NCBI RefSeq assembly: GCF_023091245.1
Contig: NZ_JAHWXN010000001.1
Span: forward strand, 1 to 64,000
Source of the DNA: Microbacterium croceum
GTDB taxonomy: Bacteria > Actinomycetota > Actinomycetes > Actinomycetales > Microbacteriaceae
DNA length: 64,000 bases
Direction of reading: 5' to 3'
The position numbers and the translations under genes are program-made. Positions 53,398 to 62,603 of the stretch are shown piece after piece. Position 1 is the stretch's first letter. The number at the start of each line of letters is the position of its first letter. Under the pieces are notes generated by a model that worked only from the letters and a program-made list of their open reading frames with translations, searched no databases and was not told the origin of the DNA.

Positions 53398-53985
53398 TCA
53401 GTGCCAGATGCTCGGTGCCGCGCTGCGCGTCGACGGCAGAGCGGATGCCGCGGCCCAGTCGTGGATCCACTCGTCGATCTCCGGCAGTCCCTCCGGCTTG
53501 CCGAGGGCGCCGAACAGCTCCTCGTGCGAGACCGTGCCGCCGCTGCGGCGCAGCATCCGGGCCCGCACGATGACCTTGGCGTAGACCTCACCGTCCACGA
53601 CGGCGCGGTGCTCCAGGAACAGCGCCTTCTCGTCATGACCCACGAAGCGCGATTCCACGTCGAAGCGCTGCCACAGTTCGAGAGACTTGCGGAAGGTGAC
53701 GGTCTCGCTGGAGACGACCGCGTACCATCCTCGAGCGTTCATCGCGTCGAACAGCCCGGTGCGGATCAGCAGATCCCAGCGCCCGAGGTCGAACAACGAC
53801 AGATAGCGGCCGTTGTTCATGTGGCGCAGGATGTCGATGTCGGTCGGCAGGGTCGTCAGCCGGATGCTGCCGACGGCATTCGGATCGAGGACATCGCCCC
53901 GCCGCACGCGGCGCCGAGCGCCGAGGATCACCAGGAGAGTGCGCCAGATCACGTTCACGAGGATCGATCGTAGCCAGAAGCGCAT
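53398..53985 (-). CDS. Acyl-CoA thioesterase-like protein (4HBT, THEM6-type)
   Basis: A 195-residue hot-dog-fold protein: DIDILRHMNNGRYLSLFDLGRWDLL (about 49-73) is the typical active-site helix. An N-terminal hydrophobic, basic segment (RFWLRSILVNVIWRTLLVILG) may attach it to the membrane. ATG 53985 was chosen; longer in-frame readings enter the GNAT promoter region. Divergent from the GNAT gene. Confidence 0.8.
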   Translation of the reverse strand: MRFWLRSILVNVIWRTLLVILGARRRVRRGDVLDPNAVGSIRLTTLPTDIDILRHMNNGRYLSLFDLGRWDLLIRTGLFDAMNARGWYAVVSSETVTFRKSLELWQRFDVESRFVGHDEKALFLEHRAVVDGEVYAKVIVRARMLRRSGGTVSHEELFGALGKPEGLPEIDEWIHDWAAASALPSTRSAAPSIWH

Positions 53986-54088
53986 GATCCGCGAATACCG
54001 TTGTCGGATTCCTCCATCACCCGCGGGAGCGGGTGACGGGGCATCCGCTCGATTTCCTGATCGCGGAAGCCACGCGTAGAGTCGCCGC

Positions 54089-54595
54089 ATGAGCGCCGAA
54101 GCCCAGCCCGAAGTCATCGTCCGTCCGGTCCGTGATGTGGATGCGGAAGCCCTTGGTCGCGTGCACGCGCAGTGCTGGCACGAGACGTACGACCACCTGA
54201 TCAGCAAGGCCGCGCTCGAGAAGGTGTCCCCCCGTCGCATGGCGGAGCTGTGGACGCACTGGGCTTCTCAGGGCCCGGACTTCAAGATGAACGCCGCGCT
54301 CGTCGACGGCGAGATCGTCGGCTTCGCCGGCTCCGGTCCTGCTCGCGACAAGGATGCCCCTGCGCTCCGCGAGCTGTACTTCATCTACCTGCTCGACGCC
54401 TGGCACTCCACCGGCATCGGCCAGAAGCTGTTCGACGCCACGATCGAGAAGGATGAGCCGCTGTACCTGTGGGTCGCCGAGGACAACCCTCGCGCGCACC
54501 GCTTCTACACGCGCAACGGGTTCACCCTCGACGGCGCGCAGCACACGGAGCCGTTCCTCGGCGAGACGCTGACCGAGGTGCGCTTCACCCGCTGA
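54089..54595 (+). CDS. GNAT-family N-acetyltransferase
   Basis: A 168-residue acetyltransferase opening VIVRPVRDVDAEALGRVHAQCWHETYD. The acetyl-CoA loop is LLDAWHSTGIGQKLFD (about 100-115) and the C-terminal motif NPRAHRFYTRNGFTLDG is typical of the family. Substrate unknown. Confidence 0.88.
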   Translation: MSAEAQPEVIVRPVRDVDAEALGRVHAQCWHETYDHLISKAALEKVSPRRMAELWTHWASQGPDFKMNAALVDGEIVGFAGSGPARDKDAPALRELYFIYLLDAWHSTGIGQKLFDATIEKDEPLYLWVAEDNPRAHRFYTRNGFTLDGAQHTEPFLGETLTEVRFTR

Positions 54596-54618
54596 TCCGC
54601 TTCGCGCGGGTCCGGGTC

Positions 54619-54700
54619 GCCGAGACCCACCCGTAACGCCGAGACCCACCACCGCAGACGTCTGCGATGGTGGGTCTCGGCGTTGGTGGTGGGTCTCGGC
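54619..54700. repeat. Perfectly symmetric four-arm palindrome
   Basis: GCCGAGACCCACC occurs at 54619-54631 and 54638-54650. Its complement GGTGGGTCTCGGC occurs at 54669-54681 and 54688-54700. All four arms and the central GCAGACGTCTGC (54654-54665) share one symmetry centre. It fills the gap between convergent genes, so it can fold on both strands and probably terminates both transcripts. Confidence 0.9.
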
Positions 54701-54720
54701 GCGTGGCTGACGCGCAGGGC

Positions 54721-56235
54721 TCAGCGGCCGGAGACGGTGCCCATGGTCTTGGCGATCGGCGCGAGCACCAGCGGGCGCGCCGCGAACCACGCTCCGGCGA
54801 TCACCACGAGGGATGCCACGAACACCCAGAACCCGGTCCACGTGACCGCATCCTGCGAGGCGTACATGTGGTTGAGGTTGCGCAGGAACCCGGTCAGCAT
54901 CACCAGCGCCACGTGGGCGATGATGAACACCACGAAGTACAGCATCACCGGGAAATGCAGGGCACGGGCCCACTCCACCGGGTACGCCTTCGACAGACGC
55001 TCTGCTTTCTTGGGCCACATGCCCGACATGCGGAAACCGGTGATCGCCGCGAGCGGCGCGGCCAGGAACACCGTCGTGAAGTAGGCGAGCTGTTGCAGGC
55101 TGTTGTAGTTGTTCCAGCCGTTCTCGTGCGGCCAGTCGAACGACACGTACTGCAGCGCCGCGGACAGCGCGTTCGGGAAGACCTCCCAGCTGGTCGGCAC
55201 GATGCGCACCCAGTGCCCGGTGACGATCAGCAGCACCACGAAGATCACTCCGTTGACGAGCCACAGGATGTCGAGGGCCTGGTGGAACCACAGCGTCAGG
55301 CTGATCTTGCCCTTGGGGTTGTTGCGCGGCGACCAGAAGACGGTCGGCCGCTTCTCGCTGCGCACCCGCAGACCGGAGCGGATGATCAGCACCATCAGGA
55401 ACACGTTGAAGAAGTGCTGCCAGCCGACCCACGGAGCGAACCCGGGCGCGACCGCGATCGCCGGCTCGTACTCGCCGGGGAAAGCCGCGAGGAAGTCCTG
55501 CATGAACGGGAAGCTCAGCAGCGCGCGCACGAACGCGATCGCGGCCCCCGCGAGCACGCCGAGAGCCGCGGCCCCCATGAGCGCGGCGATCGCCTGCGGC
55601 CAGGTCGGACGACGACGAGCGGATGCCGGCGCCGGTGCAGCGGGGAGGTGACGCGGAGCACGGCCGTTCCAGACCGTGCGCGCGCCGCGCAGCGGAGTGT
55701 CGATGTCGGCCGCGAGCACACTCGTGCGGGCTGCCGGGAGAGTAGTGATCTCGGTCCCTGAGCCCACCTCGACCTCGGCCCCTGAGCCTGACGAAGGACC
55801 CTCCGAGGACACTGCCGCCGTAGGCAGCGTTCCGGCCGGAGGCCACGGGTCGCCACCCGCCACGCGCGGAAGCCCGCGGCGCACCGCGGAGGCGGCTGCG
55901 CCCGGTGCCGGCGCTGCGCCCGCACTCGGTGCCGCAGCTATCGGTGCGGCGGTCGGCACCGTCGCTGCCGGTGCTGTGGGCGCCTCCGGGCGAGCGGATG
56001 CCTCAGCCGGCGCCGGGGACGGCGAGACATTCGCGGGGGCAGCGGTCGCCTCGGCGGGAGGCCAGGGCTCACCTCCCGGCACGCGCGGGAGCCCGCGACG
56101 GACGCGGAGTGCGGAGTGCCGCGAGGTCGGGGACGCCTCGTCCTTCGCCGCCGCGTCTTCGACCTCCACGGCGGGCGGCCACGGATCCCCGCCCGCCACG
56201 CGCGGCAGTCCGCGCCTCAGCATCCGCGATGGCAT
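54721..56235 (-). CDS. Cytochrome b-type membrane protein with three N-terminal [11 protein letters not shown] motifs
   Basis: A 504-residue protein in two parts. Residues 1-210 are Ala/Pro-rich and probably disordered, and carry [15 protein letters not shown] at 7-21, [15 protein letters not shown] at 46-60 and [15 protein letters not shown] at 119-133. Residues 212-490 form about six membrane helices resembling b561/formate-dehydrogenase-gamma-type cytochromes, with candidate haem ligands H274, H318, H341 and the H427-x13-H441 pair. It starts 3 bp after etfA, in the same operon as etfB-etfA, so it may take electrons from ETF (inference). A dispersed repeat (55753-55800) encodes residues about 146-161. 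Confidence 0.8.
   Translation of the reverse strand: MPSRMLRRGLPRVAGGDPWPPAVEVEDAAAKDEASPTSRHSALRVRRGLPRVPGGEPWPPAEATAAPANVSPSPAPAEASARPEAPTAPAATVPTAAPIAAAPSAGAAPAPGAAASAVRRGLPRVAGGDPWPPAGTLPTAAVSSEGPSSGSGAEVEVGSGTEITTLPAARTSVLAADIDTPLRGARTVWNGRAPRHLPAAPAPASARRRPTWPQAIAALMGAAALGVLAGAAIAFVRALLSFPFMQDFLAAFPGEYEPAIAVAPGFAPWVGWQHFFNVFLMVLIIRSGLRVRSEKRPTVFWSPRNNPKGKISLTLWFHQALDILWLVNGVIFVVLLIVTGHWVRIVPTSWEVFPNALSAALQYVSFDWPHENGWNNYNSLQQLAYFTTVFLAAPLAAITGFRMSGMWPKKAERLSKAYPVEWARALHFPVMLYFVVFIIAHVALVMLTGFLRNLNHMYASQDAVTWTGFWVFVASLVVIAGAWFAARPLVLAPIAKTMGTVSGR
55753..55800. repeat. Dispersed REP-like repeat, two partial copies, inside the cytochrome b gene
   Basis: GGTCCCTGAGCCCACC and CCCCTGAGCCTGACGAAGGACC are adjacent variants of the pgm repeat (21768-21792). 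In frame; encode Gly/Ser/Glu-rich linker. Confidence 0.6.
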
Positions 56236-56237
56236 GG

Positions 56238-57209
56238 CTACTTCTTCCGCGCCTCGAGGGCGGCGATCACCTGGGGCACGACCGTGAACAGGTCGCCGAC
56301 GATGCCGAAGTCGGCCACGTCGAAGATCGGCGCCTCGCCGTCCTTGTTGATCGCGACGATGGTCTTGGAGGTCTGCATGCCCGCGCGGTGCTGGATCGCG
56401 CCGGAGATGCCGAGCGCGACATACAGCTGCGGCGACACCGAGACGCCGGTCTGCCCGACCTGGTGCGACTGAGGGATGTAGCCCGCGTCGACCGCGGCAC
56501 GGGAGGCTCCGACCGCGGCGCCGAGCGCATCGGCGAGCTCCTCGACCAGGGCGAACTTCTCCTTCGAGGCGAGGCCGCGACCGCCCGAGACGACCCGGGT
56601 CGCTCCACGCAGCTCTGGGCGCGAGGAGGCGACCTCGACCGCCTCGACCGCACCGGCCGTGGCGGCGACGGCTCCGGACGGGGTGACCTCGATCGCCTCG
56701 ACGGTCGGGGAGGCGACGGCATCCGCCCTGGCATCCACCGCCCCCTGGCGCACCGTGATCACGGGTACCCCGAAGGTCGGCGCGGAGTCCACGAGGTAGG
56801 CGCCGCCGTACACCGAGTGATGGGCGACGATGCCCTCGTCGTCGCGCGAGAGTCCGATCGCGTCGACCGAGAGCGCGCTCTTCGTGCGCACGGCGAAGCG
56901 GCCGGCGACATCGCGACCTGCGATCGAGTTCGAGATCAGCACGGCGTCCGGTCCGACGCGGTCGAACGCCGCCTGCAGGGCATCGACGATCGGCACGGTG
57001 AGCGCCGTCTCATCGCCCTCGGCGGTGAGCACGAGTGCAGCGCCTGCGGCCGCGGCCTGATCCACGGCGGACTGCGTGCCGCCGACGATGAGCGCGACCG
57101 GGGAGCCGACCGTGGAGGCGGCACCGATCAGCGCCGCCGTGCTGCTCGCGGCATTCCCGGCGGGGTCGACGTCGACCAGCACCAGGATCGGGTTCTCGGG
57201 AGTCGTCAT
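56238..57209 (-). CDS. etfA: Electron transfer flavoprotein alpha subunit
   Basis: A 323-residue FAD-binding subunit of ETF. The C-terminal half carries the family signature [26 protein letters not shown] and [13 protein letters not shown] followed by KTIVAINKD and DFGIVGDLF. With EtfB it accepts electrons from acyl-CoA dehydrogenases. ATG 57209 lies 1 bp after the etfB stop. Followed 3 bp later by the cytochrome b-type gene. Confidence 0.95.
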   Translation of the reverse strand: MTTPENPILVLVDVDPAGNAASSTAALIGAASTVGSPVALIVGGTQSAVDQAAAAGAALVLTAEGDETALTVPIVDALQAAFDRVGPDAVLISNSIAGRDVAGRFAVRTKSALSVDAIGLSRDDEGIVAHHSVYGGAYLVDSAPTFGVPVITVRQGAVDARADAVASPTVEAIEVTPSGAVAATAGAVEAVEVASSRPELRGATRVVSGGRGLASKEKFALVEELADALGAAVGASRAAVDAGYIPQSHQVGQTGVSVSPQLYVALGISGAIQHRAGMQTSKTIVAINKDGEAPIFDVADFGIVGDLFTVVPQVIAALEARKK

Positions 57210-57210
57210 C

Positions 57211-57987
57211 TCACACCAGCCTGTTCTGCACGAGGTACTCGACCAGCTTCGTGCCGGCGTCGCCCTCATCGGTGATCTTCACGCCCGCGGCGCGCGGGGG
57301 CTTTTCCGCCACCGCGGTCATGATCGTGCGGGGCGCCGCTGCCGGGTCGGCGGAGACACCGAGGTCGGCGAGCGACAGCACCTCCAGCGGCTTCTTCTTC
57401 GCCGCCATGATGCCCTTGAAGTTCGGGAAGCGCGCGTCGGGGAGCGCCTCGGTGATCGAGATCACTGCGGGCAGCGCCGCGGAGACCGGTTGGGCACCGG
57501 CATCGGCGGCACGACTGCCGGAGACGGCATCCGCGGTGATCTCGACGGACGAGAGCGCCGTGGCCTGCGCATAGCCCAGGTGCTCGGCGAGCATCGCCGG
57601 GAGCACCCCGCCGGAGCCGTCCGTCGACAGGTTGCCGGTGATCACGAGGTCGGGCTCGGCGCGGCGGATGGCGGCGGCCAGCACCTCGGCGGTCAGTCCG
57701 AGATCGGCGCCGGCGAGTTCGGGGTCGGAGATGTGCACGGCGGATGCCGCACCGATCGCGAGCGCGCGGCGGATCGACGCGGTCGATGTCTCGGGAGCCA
57801 TCGAGAGGGCGACCACCTCGACGCCCTCGTTCTTGTCGGCGTGACTCAGCGCCACCTCGAGCGCCCGCTCCGTGATCTCGTCGAGCACCACGTCTCCGGC
57901 CGCACGCTCGGCCAATCCGGTCTCGAGATTCAGCGTGCGATCGCCATAGGTGTCCGGCACCTCTTTGACCAGGACGAAGATCTTCAT
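57211..57987 (-). CDS. etfB: Electron transfer flavoprotein beta subunit
   Basis: A 258-residue AMP-binding subunit of ETF, opening [20 protein letters not shown] and containing [23 protein letters not shown] and [17 protein letters not shown], the recognition-loop and signature regions. ATG 57987 has GAGGAG upstream. First gene of etfB-etfA-cytochrome b; the probable primary partner is the acyl-CoA dehydrogenase at 61393-62577. Confidence 0.95.
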   Translation of the reverse strand: MKIFVLVKEVPDTYGDRTLNLETGLAERAAGDVVLDEITERALEVALSHADKNEGVEVVALSMAPETSTASIRRALAIGAASAVHISDPELAGADLGLTAEVLAAAIRRAEPDLVITGNLSTDGSGGVLPAMLAEHLGYAQATALSSVEITADAVSGSRAADAGAQPVSAALPAVISITEALPDARFPNFKGIMAAKKKPLEVLSLADLGVSADPAAAPRTIMTAVAEKPPRAAGVKITDEGDAGTKLVEYLVQNRLV

Positions 57988-58127
57988 CGATTGCTCCTCA
58001 CGACTGTTCCGATTCTAGTCCTGCGACACTGAGTGCCACTTCTGTTGCGACGCAGACCCATGCGTCTGTTGATCTGCTCCCGTCGCGCCGCCACCGCGGC
58101 GACTGCGCCCACCGGTAGCGTGGAGAC

Positions 58128-58664
58128 GTGGTCCGATCCCGCCCGCTGCCCGTTGATCCGCTCGCCGAGGCGAAGCGTCAGTGGATCGCGCACGGATGGT
58201 CGGATGCCGCGGACGGCATGGCGGTCGTCACCTCGGTCATGCGCGCGCAGCAGCTGCTGCTGGCCCGGGTGGATTCCGCGCTCAAGCCGTTCGCACTGAG
58301 CTTCGCCCGCTACGAGGTGCTGCGGCTGCTGGCGTTCAGCCGCGCCGGTCGCCTGCCGCTGTCGAGCGTCGTGGCCCGCCTCCAGGTGCACGCGACCACG
58401 GTCACCAGCACGGCCGACCGGCTGGTGCGCGACGGACTGATCGTGCGCGAGCCGCATCCACACGACGGCCGGGCGGCGCTGCTCGCTCTGACCGACGCTG
58501 GGCGCGATCTGGTCGAGCGGGCGACGGCAGCGCTCAACGCCGATGTGTTCGCCGACCCGGGCATCGGTTCTGCGGACGCCGCCGAGCTCGTGGCGATCGT
58601 GGCGCGGCTGCGCAAGGACGCCGGCGACTTCACCGACCCGCGCCCCCTCCCCGAACCGCTCTGA
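58128..58664 (+). CDS. MarR-family regulator
   Basis: A 178-residue protein with a MarR winged helix: LPLSSVVARLQVHATTVTSTADRLVRDGLI and wing PHPHDGRAALLALTDAG. GTG 58128 has GGAG upstream. It is followed 1 bp later by an SRPBCC gene, with which it forms an operon, and is divergent from etfB; it may control either side. Confidence 0.85.
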   Translation: MVRSRPLPVDPLAEAKRQWIAHGWSDAADGMAVVTSVMRAQQLLLARVDSALKPFALSFARYEVLRLLAFSRAGRLPLSSVVARLQVHATTVTSTADRLVRDGLIVREPHPHDGRAALLALTDAGRDLVERATAALNADVFADPGIGSADAAELVAIVARLRKDAGDFTDPRPLPEPL

Positions 58665-58665
58665 C

Positions 58666-59136
58666 ATGGCGCGGTTCGTGCTCGAGACGGTCGTCGCCGC
58701 ACCACCAGACGCCGTGTTCGCGGCCTCCCTCGATCCGGCCGTGCACGTGCGGTCGATGGCCCGGTACCGCGAGACGATGATCGAGGCCCCGATGGGCGGG
58801 CGGTTCACCGAGGGCTCGACGGTGACGTGGCAGGCACGCCATTTCGGCATCCGCTTTCGGCTGCGCACGATCGTGTTCGACATCGATCCGCCGCGGGCCT
58901 TCCGCGACCGCCAGCTCGCCGGTCCGTTCGGCGCGTTCCTGCACGAGCACGTGTTCGACGAGCACCCGCGCGGCACGCTGATGCGCGACACCGTCACATT
59001 CCACTCGCCGCTCGGACCGCTGGGGCGCGCCGTCGACGCGCTCTTCCTGCGTGCGTATCTGCGCCGACTCATCGCCGAACGCAACACGGCCATCGTGTCC
59101 GAGATCGAAGGCGATGGGCGTACCCTGTCGCCATGA
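58666..59136 (+). CDS. SRPBCC-superfamily (polyketide cyclase/START-like) protein
   Basis: A 156-residue helix-grip protein: MARFVLETVVAAPPDAVFAASLDPAVHVRS at the N-terminus, the central FGAFLHEHVFDEHPRGTLMRDTVTF, and a long C-terminal helix (YLRRLIAERNTAIVSEIEG). It likely binds a small hydrophobic ligand. Overlaps the next gene (ATGA). Confidence 0.8.
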   Translation: MARFVLETVVAAPPDAVFAASLDPAVHVRSMARYRETMIEAPMGGRFTEGSTVTWQARHFGIRFRLRTIVFDIDPPRAFRDRQLAGPFGAFLHEHVFDEHPRGTLMRDTVTFHSPLGPLGRAVDALFLRAYLRRLIAERNTAIVSEIEGDGRTLSP

Positions 59137-59576
59137 GTGAACTGCGCGTGCATACCGTCCTCACCGGCCGCGGTCCGGCTGCGGCGATCCTGCTCAGCGA
59201 CGAGCAGGTCGCATCCCTCGGCGGAGGCAAGGCCTTTCCCGTGGTCGTCACGATCGGAGGACAGACCGCGCGACTGCGGCTGGCGCGCATGGGCGGCGAG
59301 AACATGATCGGATTCAACAAGGCCGTCCGCGCCGAGCTGGGACTCGAGATCGGCCAGGAGGTCGACGCCGTGATCCGGGTGGATACCGCCGAGCGTACGG
59401 TCGAGGTGCCCGCCGCGCTGGCCGAGACCCTCGACGCCGACCCCGCGCTGCGCACCGCCTTCGACGCACTGAGCTACTCGGCGCGCAAGGAGCACTCCCG
59501 CACGGTCGCCGAGGCCAAGCAGGACGAGACGCGCGACCGGCGCATCGCCAAGATCGTCGAGTCGCTGCGCGGCTGA
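59133..59576 (+). CDS. YdeI/OmpD-associated family protein with DUF1905
   Basis: A 147-residue protein. DUF1905 spans about 5-85 (LLSDEQVASLGGGKAFPVVVTIGGQ, NKAVRAELGLEIGQEVDAVI) and the YdeI-type tail about 90-147 (LAETLDADPALRTAFDALSYSARKEH, RRIAKIVESL). Function unknown. ATG 59133 overlaps the SRPBCC stop. Confidence 0.8.
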   Translation: MSELRVHTVLTGRGPAAAILLSDEQVASLGGGKAFPVVVTIGGQTARLRLARMGGENMIGFNKAVRAELGLEIGQEVDAVIRVDTAERTVEVPAALAETLDADPALRTAFDALSYSARKEHSRTVAEAKQDETRDRRIAKIVESLRG

Positions 59577-59578
59577 GC

Positions 59579-59664
59579 GTTCACAACTCCTCACGACCGC
59601 GGCCAGTCCGGGGATATGCCCCACCGGACGCCCTGATCCGCGCGTTTCTTGAGGAGTTGTGAAC
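59579..59664. repeat. Palindromic element with 15-bp perfect arms
   Basis: Arms GTTCACAACTCCTCA (59579-59593) and TGAGGAGTTGTGAAC (59650-59664). It occupies the gap between convergent genes, starting 2 bp after the YdeI-like stop and ending 6 bp before the hydratase stop. The same arms recur inside the methyltransferase gene at 36921-37018. Confidence 0.9.
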
Positions 59665-59670
59665 ATCACG

Positions 59671-60447
59671 TCAGCGGTTCTCGAACCGGGGCGCGCGCTT
59701 CTCGCGGAAGGCCGACATGCCCTCCTTCTGGTCGGCGGTGTCGAACAGTGCGGCGAAGGCGCGCTTCTCGTGCGCCAGCCCCTCGGCGAGGGTGGTCTCC
59801 ATCGCGGCATCCAGGGCGGCCTTCGCCGCATACAGCGATGGCAGGGACTTCGAGGCGATGGTCTCGGCGAGCGTGGTCGCCTCGGCTTGCAGGTCGGCCG
59901 CAGGCACGACCCGCGAGACGAGCCCTGCTCGCTCCGCCTCCTCCGCGCCCATGAAGCGACCGGAGAGCACGAGTTCTGCCGCCTTGTAGTAGCCGACGGC
60001 CCGGATCAGTCGCTGCGTGCCGCCCATGCCGGGGATGACTCCGAGGTTGATCTCCGGCTGCCCGAACTTCGCGGTGTCGGCCGCGAGGATGATGTCGCAC
60101 ATCATCGCGAGCTCGCACCCGCCGCCGAGGGCGAACCCGGAGACGGCGGCGATGACCGGGGTGCGCACGGCGGCGAACGCATGCCAGACGCCGAAGTGGT
60201 CGGTCTCGAGCATCTCGGCCCCCGACATCCCCTCCATCTCCTTGATGTCGGCACCCGCCGCGAACGCCTTCTCGGATCCGGTGACGACGATCGCGCCCAC
60301 CCCGTCATCGGCGTCGAATGCGAGCGCGGCGGCGGTGATCTCGTCGGCCAGCCGGCTGTTCAGCGCGTTCAGCGCCTCCGGTCGGTTCAGGGTGATCCAC
60401 CCCACGCGTCCGCGCTGCTCGACCAGGATCGTCTCGTACTCGGTCAT
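59671..60447 (-). CDS. Enoyl-CoA hydratase/isomerase
   Basis: A 258-residue crotonase-fold enzyme. [11 protein letters not shown], the oxyanion-hole AGADIKEM (about 65-72), [11 protein letters not shown] and the catalytic-glutamate region [20 protein letters not shown] are all present. As last gene of the valine-type cluster it would hydrate methacrylyl-CoA. ATG 60447 was chosen at the start of family similarity ([10 protein letters not shown]). Confidence 0.92.
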   Translation of the reverse strand: MTEYETILVEQRGRVGWITLNRPEALNALNSRLADEITAAALAFDADDGVGAIVVTGSEKAFAAGADIKEMEGMSGAEMLETDHFGVWHAFAAVRTPVIAAVSGFALGGGCELAMMCDIILAADTAKFGQPEINLGVIPGMGGTQRLIRAVGYYKAAELVLSGRFMGAEEAERAGLVSRVVPAADLQAEATTLAETIASKSLPSLYAAKAALDAAMETTLAEGLAHEKRAFAALFDTADQKEGMSAFREKRAPRFENR

Positions 60448-60508
60448 GTTGTTCCCGCCTCCACGTCGTCGTCTCCTCAGTATCGCCGCGAGCGGCGGGG
60501 CGACGCCA

Positions 60509-61396
60509 TCACACCCGGTCCTCGCGGATGTCGGTGATGATGCCCGAGAAGTCCCGCCCCGCACCGTCACCGGCCGCGAACGCGGCGTAGATCCGCTGGG
60601 CGAGTCGGCCCATCTGCGCATCCGTCGCGGTCTGCTCGATCGCCTGCAGCGCGAGACCGAGGTCCTTGGCCATCAGCGCTCCCGCGAATCCGGGCTGGTA
60701 GTCGCGGTTGGCAGGACTCGTGGGCACAGGACCGGGAACCGGGCAGTTCGTCGTGATCGACCAGCACTGCCCCGATGCCTGCGACACCACATCGAACAGC
60801 GCCTGGTGCTCGAGTCCGAGCCGCTCTCCGAGTACGAAGGCCTCGGCGACCGCGATCTGCGAGACCGCGAGCACCATGTTGTTGCACACCTTCGCGGCCT
60901 GGCCGAGGCCCGGTCCTCCGCAGTGCACGATGCGCTTTCCCATGGCCTCGAGAAGCGGCAGCGCCGCAGCGAAGTCCTCGTCGTCCCCGCCGACCATGAA
61001 GGCCAGCGTGCCGTTCTCGGCGCCGACCACCCCGCCGGAGACCGGGGCATCGATGTTGCGATGACCGGCCGCGATCGCGAGCTCGTGCGCGGCCCTCGCC
61101 TCGTCGACCGCGATCGTCGAGGACTCGATGAAGAGCGTGCCGGGGCGTGCGGCGGCGAGCAGTTCGCCCCGGTACGCGTCGATCACGTGCTTCCCCGCGG
61201 GGAACATCGTGATGACCACCTCCGCGTCGGCGACGGCATCCGCCCCGCTCGCCGCGATCGGGATGCCCGCGTCTCCGGCTGCCGCGATCGCCGCGGGCAC
61301 GAGGTCGAAGCCGTGCACCTCGTGTCCGGCGGCGACGAGGTTCCTCGCCATCGGCAGACCCATGTGGCCGAGCCCGAGGAACGCGATGCGGGTCAT
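60509..61396 (-). CDS. mmsB: 3-hydroxyisobutyrate dehydrogenase
   Basis: A 295-residue beta-hydroxyacid dehydrogenase with the NAD loop [15 protein letters not shown] (about 6-20), the substrate motif [16 protein letters not shown] and the catalytic-lysine segment [10 protein letters not shown]. It oxidises 3-hydroxyisobutyrate to methylmalonate semialdehyde in valine breakdown. The ATG overlaps the acyl-CoA dehydrogenase stop (ATGA). Confidence 0.93.
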   Translation of the reverse strand: MTRIAFLGLGHMGLPMARNLVAAGHEVHGFDLVPAAIAAAGDAGIPIAASGADAVADAEVVITMFPAGKHVIDAYRGELLAAARPGTLFIESSTIAVDEARAAHELAIAAGHRNIDAPVSGGVVGAENGTLAFMVGGDDEDFAAALPLLEAMGKRIVHCGGPGLGQAAKVCNNMVLAVSQIAVAEAFVLGERLGLEHQALFDVVSQASGQCWSITTNCPVPGPVPTSPANRDYQPGFAGALMAKDLGLALQAIEQTATDAQMGRLAQRIYAAFAAGDGAGRDFSGIITDIREDRV

Positions 61397-62577
61397 GATG
61401 CGCTCCGCGCCGAGGCCGACCCGGCGGGCCGCAGCATCTCGCGTCCGACGATCAGCCGCATGATCTCGTTCGTCCCCTCCAGGATCTGGTGCACCCGCAG
61501 GTCGCGCACCACCCGCTCGATGCCGTAGTCCTGCAGGTAGCCGTAACCGCCGTGGAGCTGCAGTGCCCGGTTCGCCACGTCGAAACCGGCGTCGGTCGCG
61601 AAGCGCTTGGCCATCGCGCAGCGCATCGTGGCATCCGGCGCGTGCGCGTCCACCGCTTCGGCGCCGTCGCGGACCATGAGCCGCGCGGCCTGCAGATCGG
61701 TGCGCATGTCGGCGATGGCGAACAGGATCGACTGCTTCTCGGCGAGAGGCTCCCCGAACGCGACGCGTTCGTGCACGTATTGCACAGCCCGGTCGAGCGC
61801 CCACTGCGCGCCGCCGAGCGAGCAGGCGGCGATGTTGAGGCGACCGCCGTTGAGCGCCGACATCGCGATCGCGAAGCCTCGGCCCTCTTCGCCGAGCAGA
61901 GCGGATGCCGGCACCCGCACCCCGTCGAGCACGACCTGCCGGGTGGGCTGCGCGTGCCACCCCATCTTCTTCTCCGGGGCGCCGAAGCTGAGCCCCTCGG
62001 CATCGCCCGCCACCAGGAAGGCGCTGATACCGCGGGCACCCGGCTCGCCGGTGCGGGCCATCACGACGTAGACCGCGGCTTCACCCGCGCCGGAGATGAA
62101 CTGCTTGACCCCGGTGAGCACGTAGTCGTCGCCGTCGCGGACCGCGGTCGTCGCGATGTTCGCCGCATCGGAGCCGGCCCCGGGCTCGGTGAGGCAGTAG
62201 CCGCCGAACTCCGACATCACGGTCAGATCGGGCAGCCACCGCGCGATCTGCTCATCGCTGCCGTAGGTGTCGATCATCCAGACCACCATGTTGTGGATCG
62301 AGATATAGGCCGCGACGGCGGGGTCGCCCTTGGCGAGCTCCTCGAAGATCGCGACGGTGTCGACCCGGGCGAGACCGGTGCCGCCCGACTCCTCGCGCGC
62401 ATAGATGCCACCGAGCCCCAGCTCTCCGGCCCTGCCGAGCGCTTCGCGCGGGAAGATGTGCTTCTCGTCGCGCTCGGCAGCGAACGGGGCGAGCTCGGTC
62501 TCCGCGAACTCGCGGACGGCTCCGAGGATCGCCTCGCGCTCCTCGGCGGTGGTGGTGGCGGTGCTGGTCATGGTCAT
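61393..62577 (-). CDS. Acyl-CoA dehydrogenase, probable isobutyryl-CoA dehydrogenase
   Basis: A 394-residue FAD enzyme. YCLTEPGAGSDAANI is the first family signature, and QLHGGYGYLQDYGIERVVRD followed by ILEGTNEIMRL is the second, with the catalytic glutamate in the EGTNE region. Neighbours mmsA, mmsB and a hydratase point to isobutyryl-CoA as substrate. Electrons would pass to EtfAB, encoded 4 kb away. Confidence 0.92.
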   Translation of the reverse strand: MTMTSTATTTAEEREAILGAVREFAETELAPFAAERDEKHIFPREALGRAGELGLGGIYAREESGGTGLARVDTVAIFEELAKGDPAVAAYISIHNMVVWMIDTYGSDEQIARWLPDLTVMSEFGGYCLTEPGAGSDAANIATTAVRDGDDYVLTGVKQFISGAGEAAVYVVMARTGEPGARGISAFLVAGDAEGLSFGAPEKKMGWHAQPTRQVVLDGVRVPASALLGEEGRGFAIAMSALNGGRLNIAACSLGGAQWALDRAVQYVHERVAFGEPLAEKQSILFAIADMRTDLQAARLMVRDGAEAVDAHAPDATMRCAMAKRFATDAGFDVANRALQLHGGYGYLQDYGIERVVRDLRVHQILEGTNEIMRLIVGREMLRPAGSASARSAS

Positions 62578-62603
62578 GTCTCAGGTCCCTGGATTCGGTG
62601 GGG

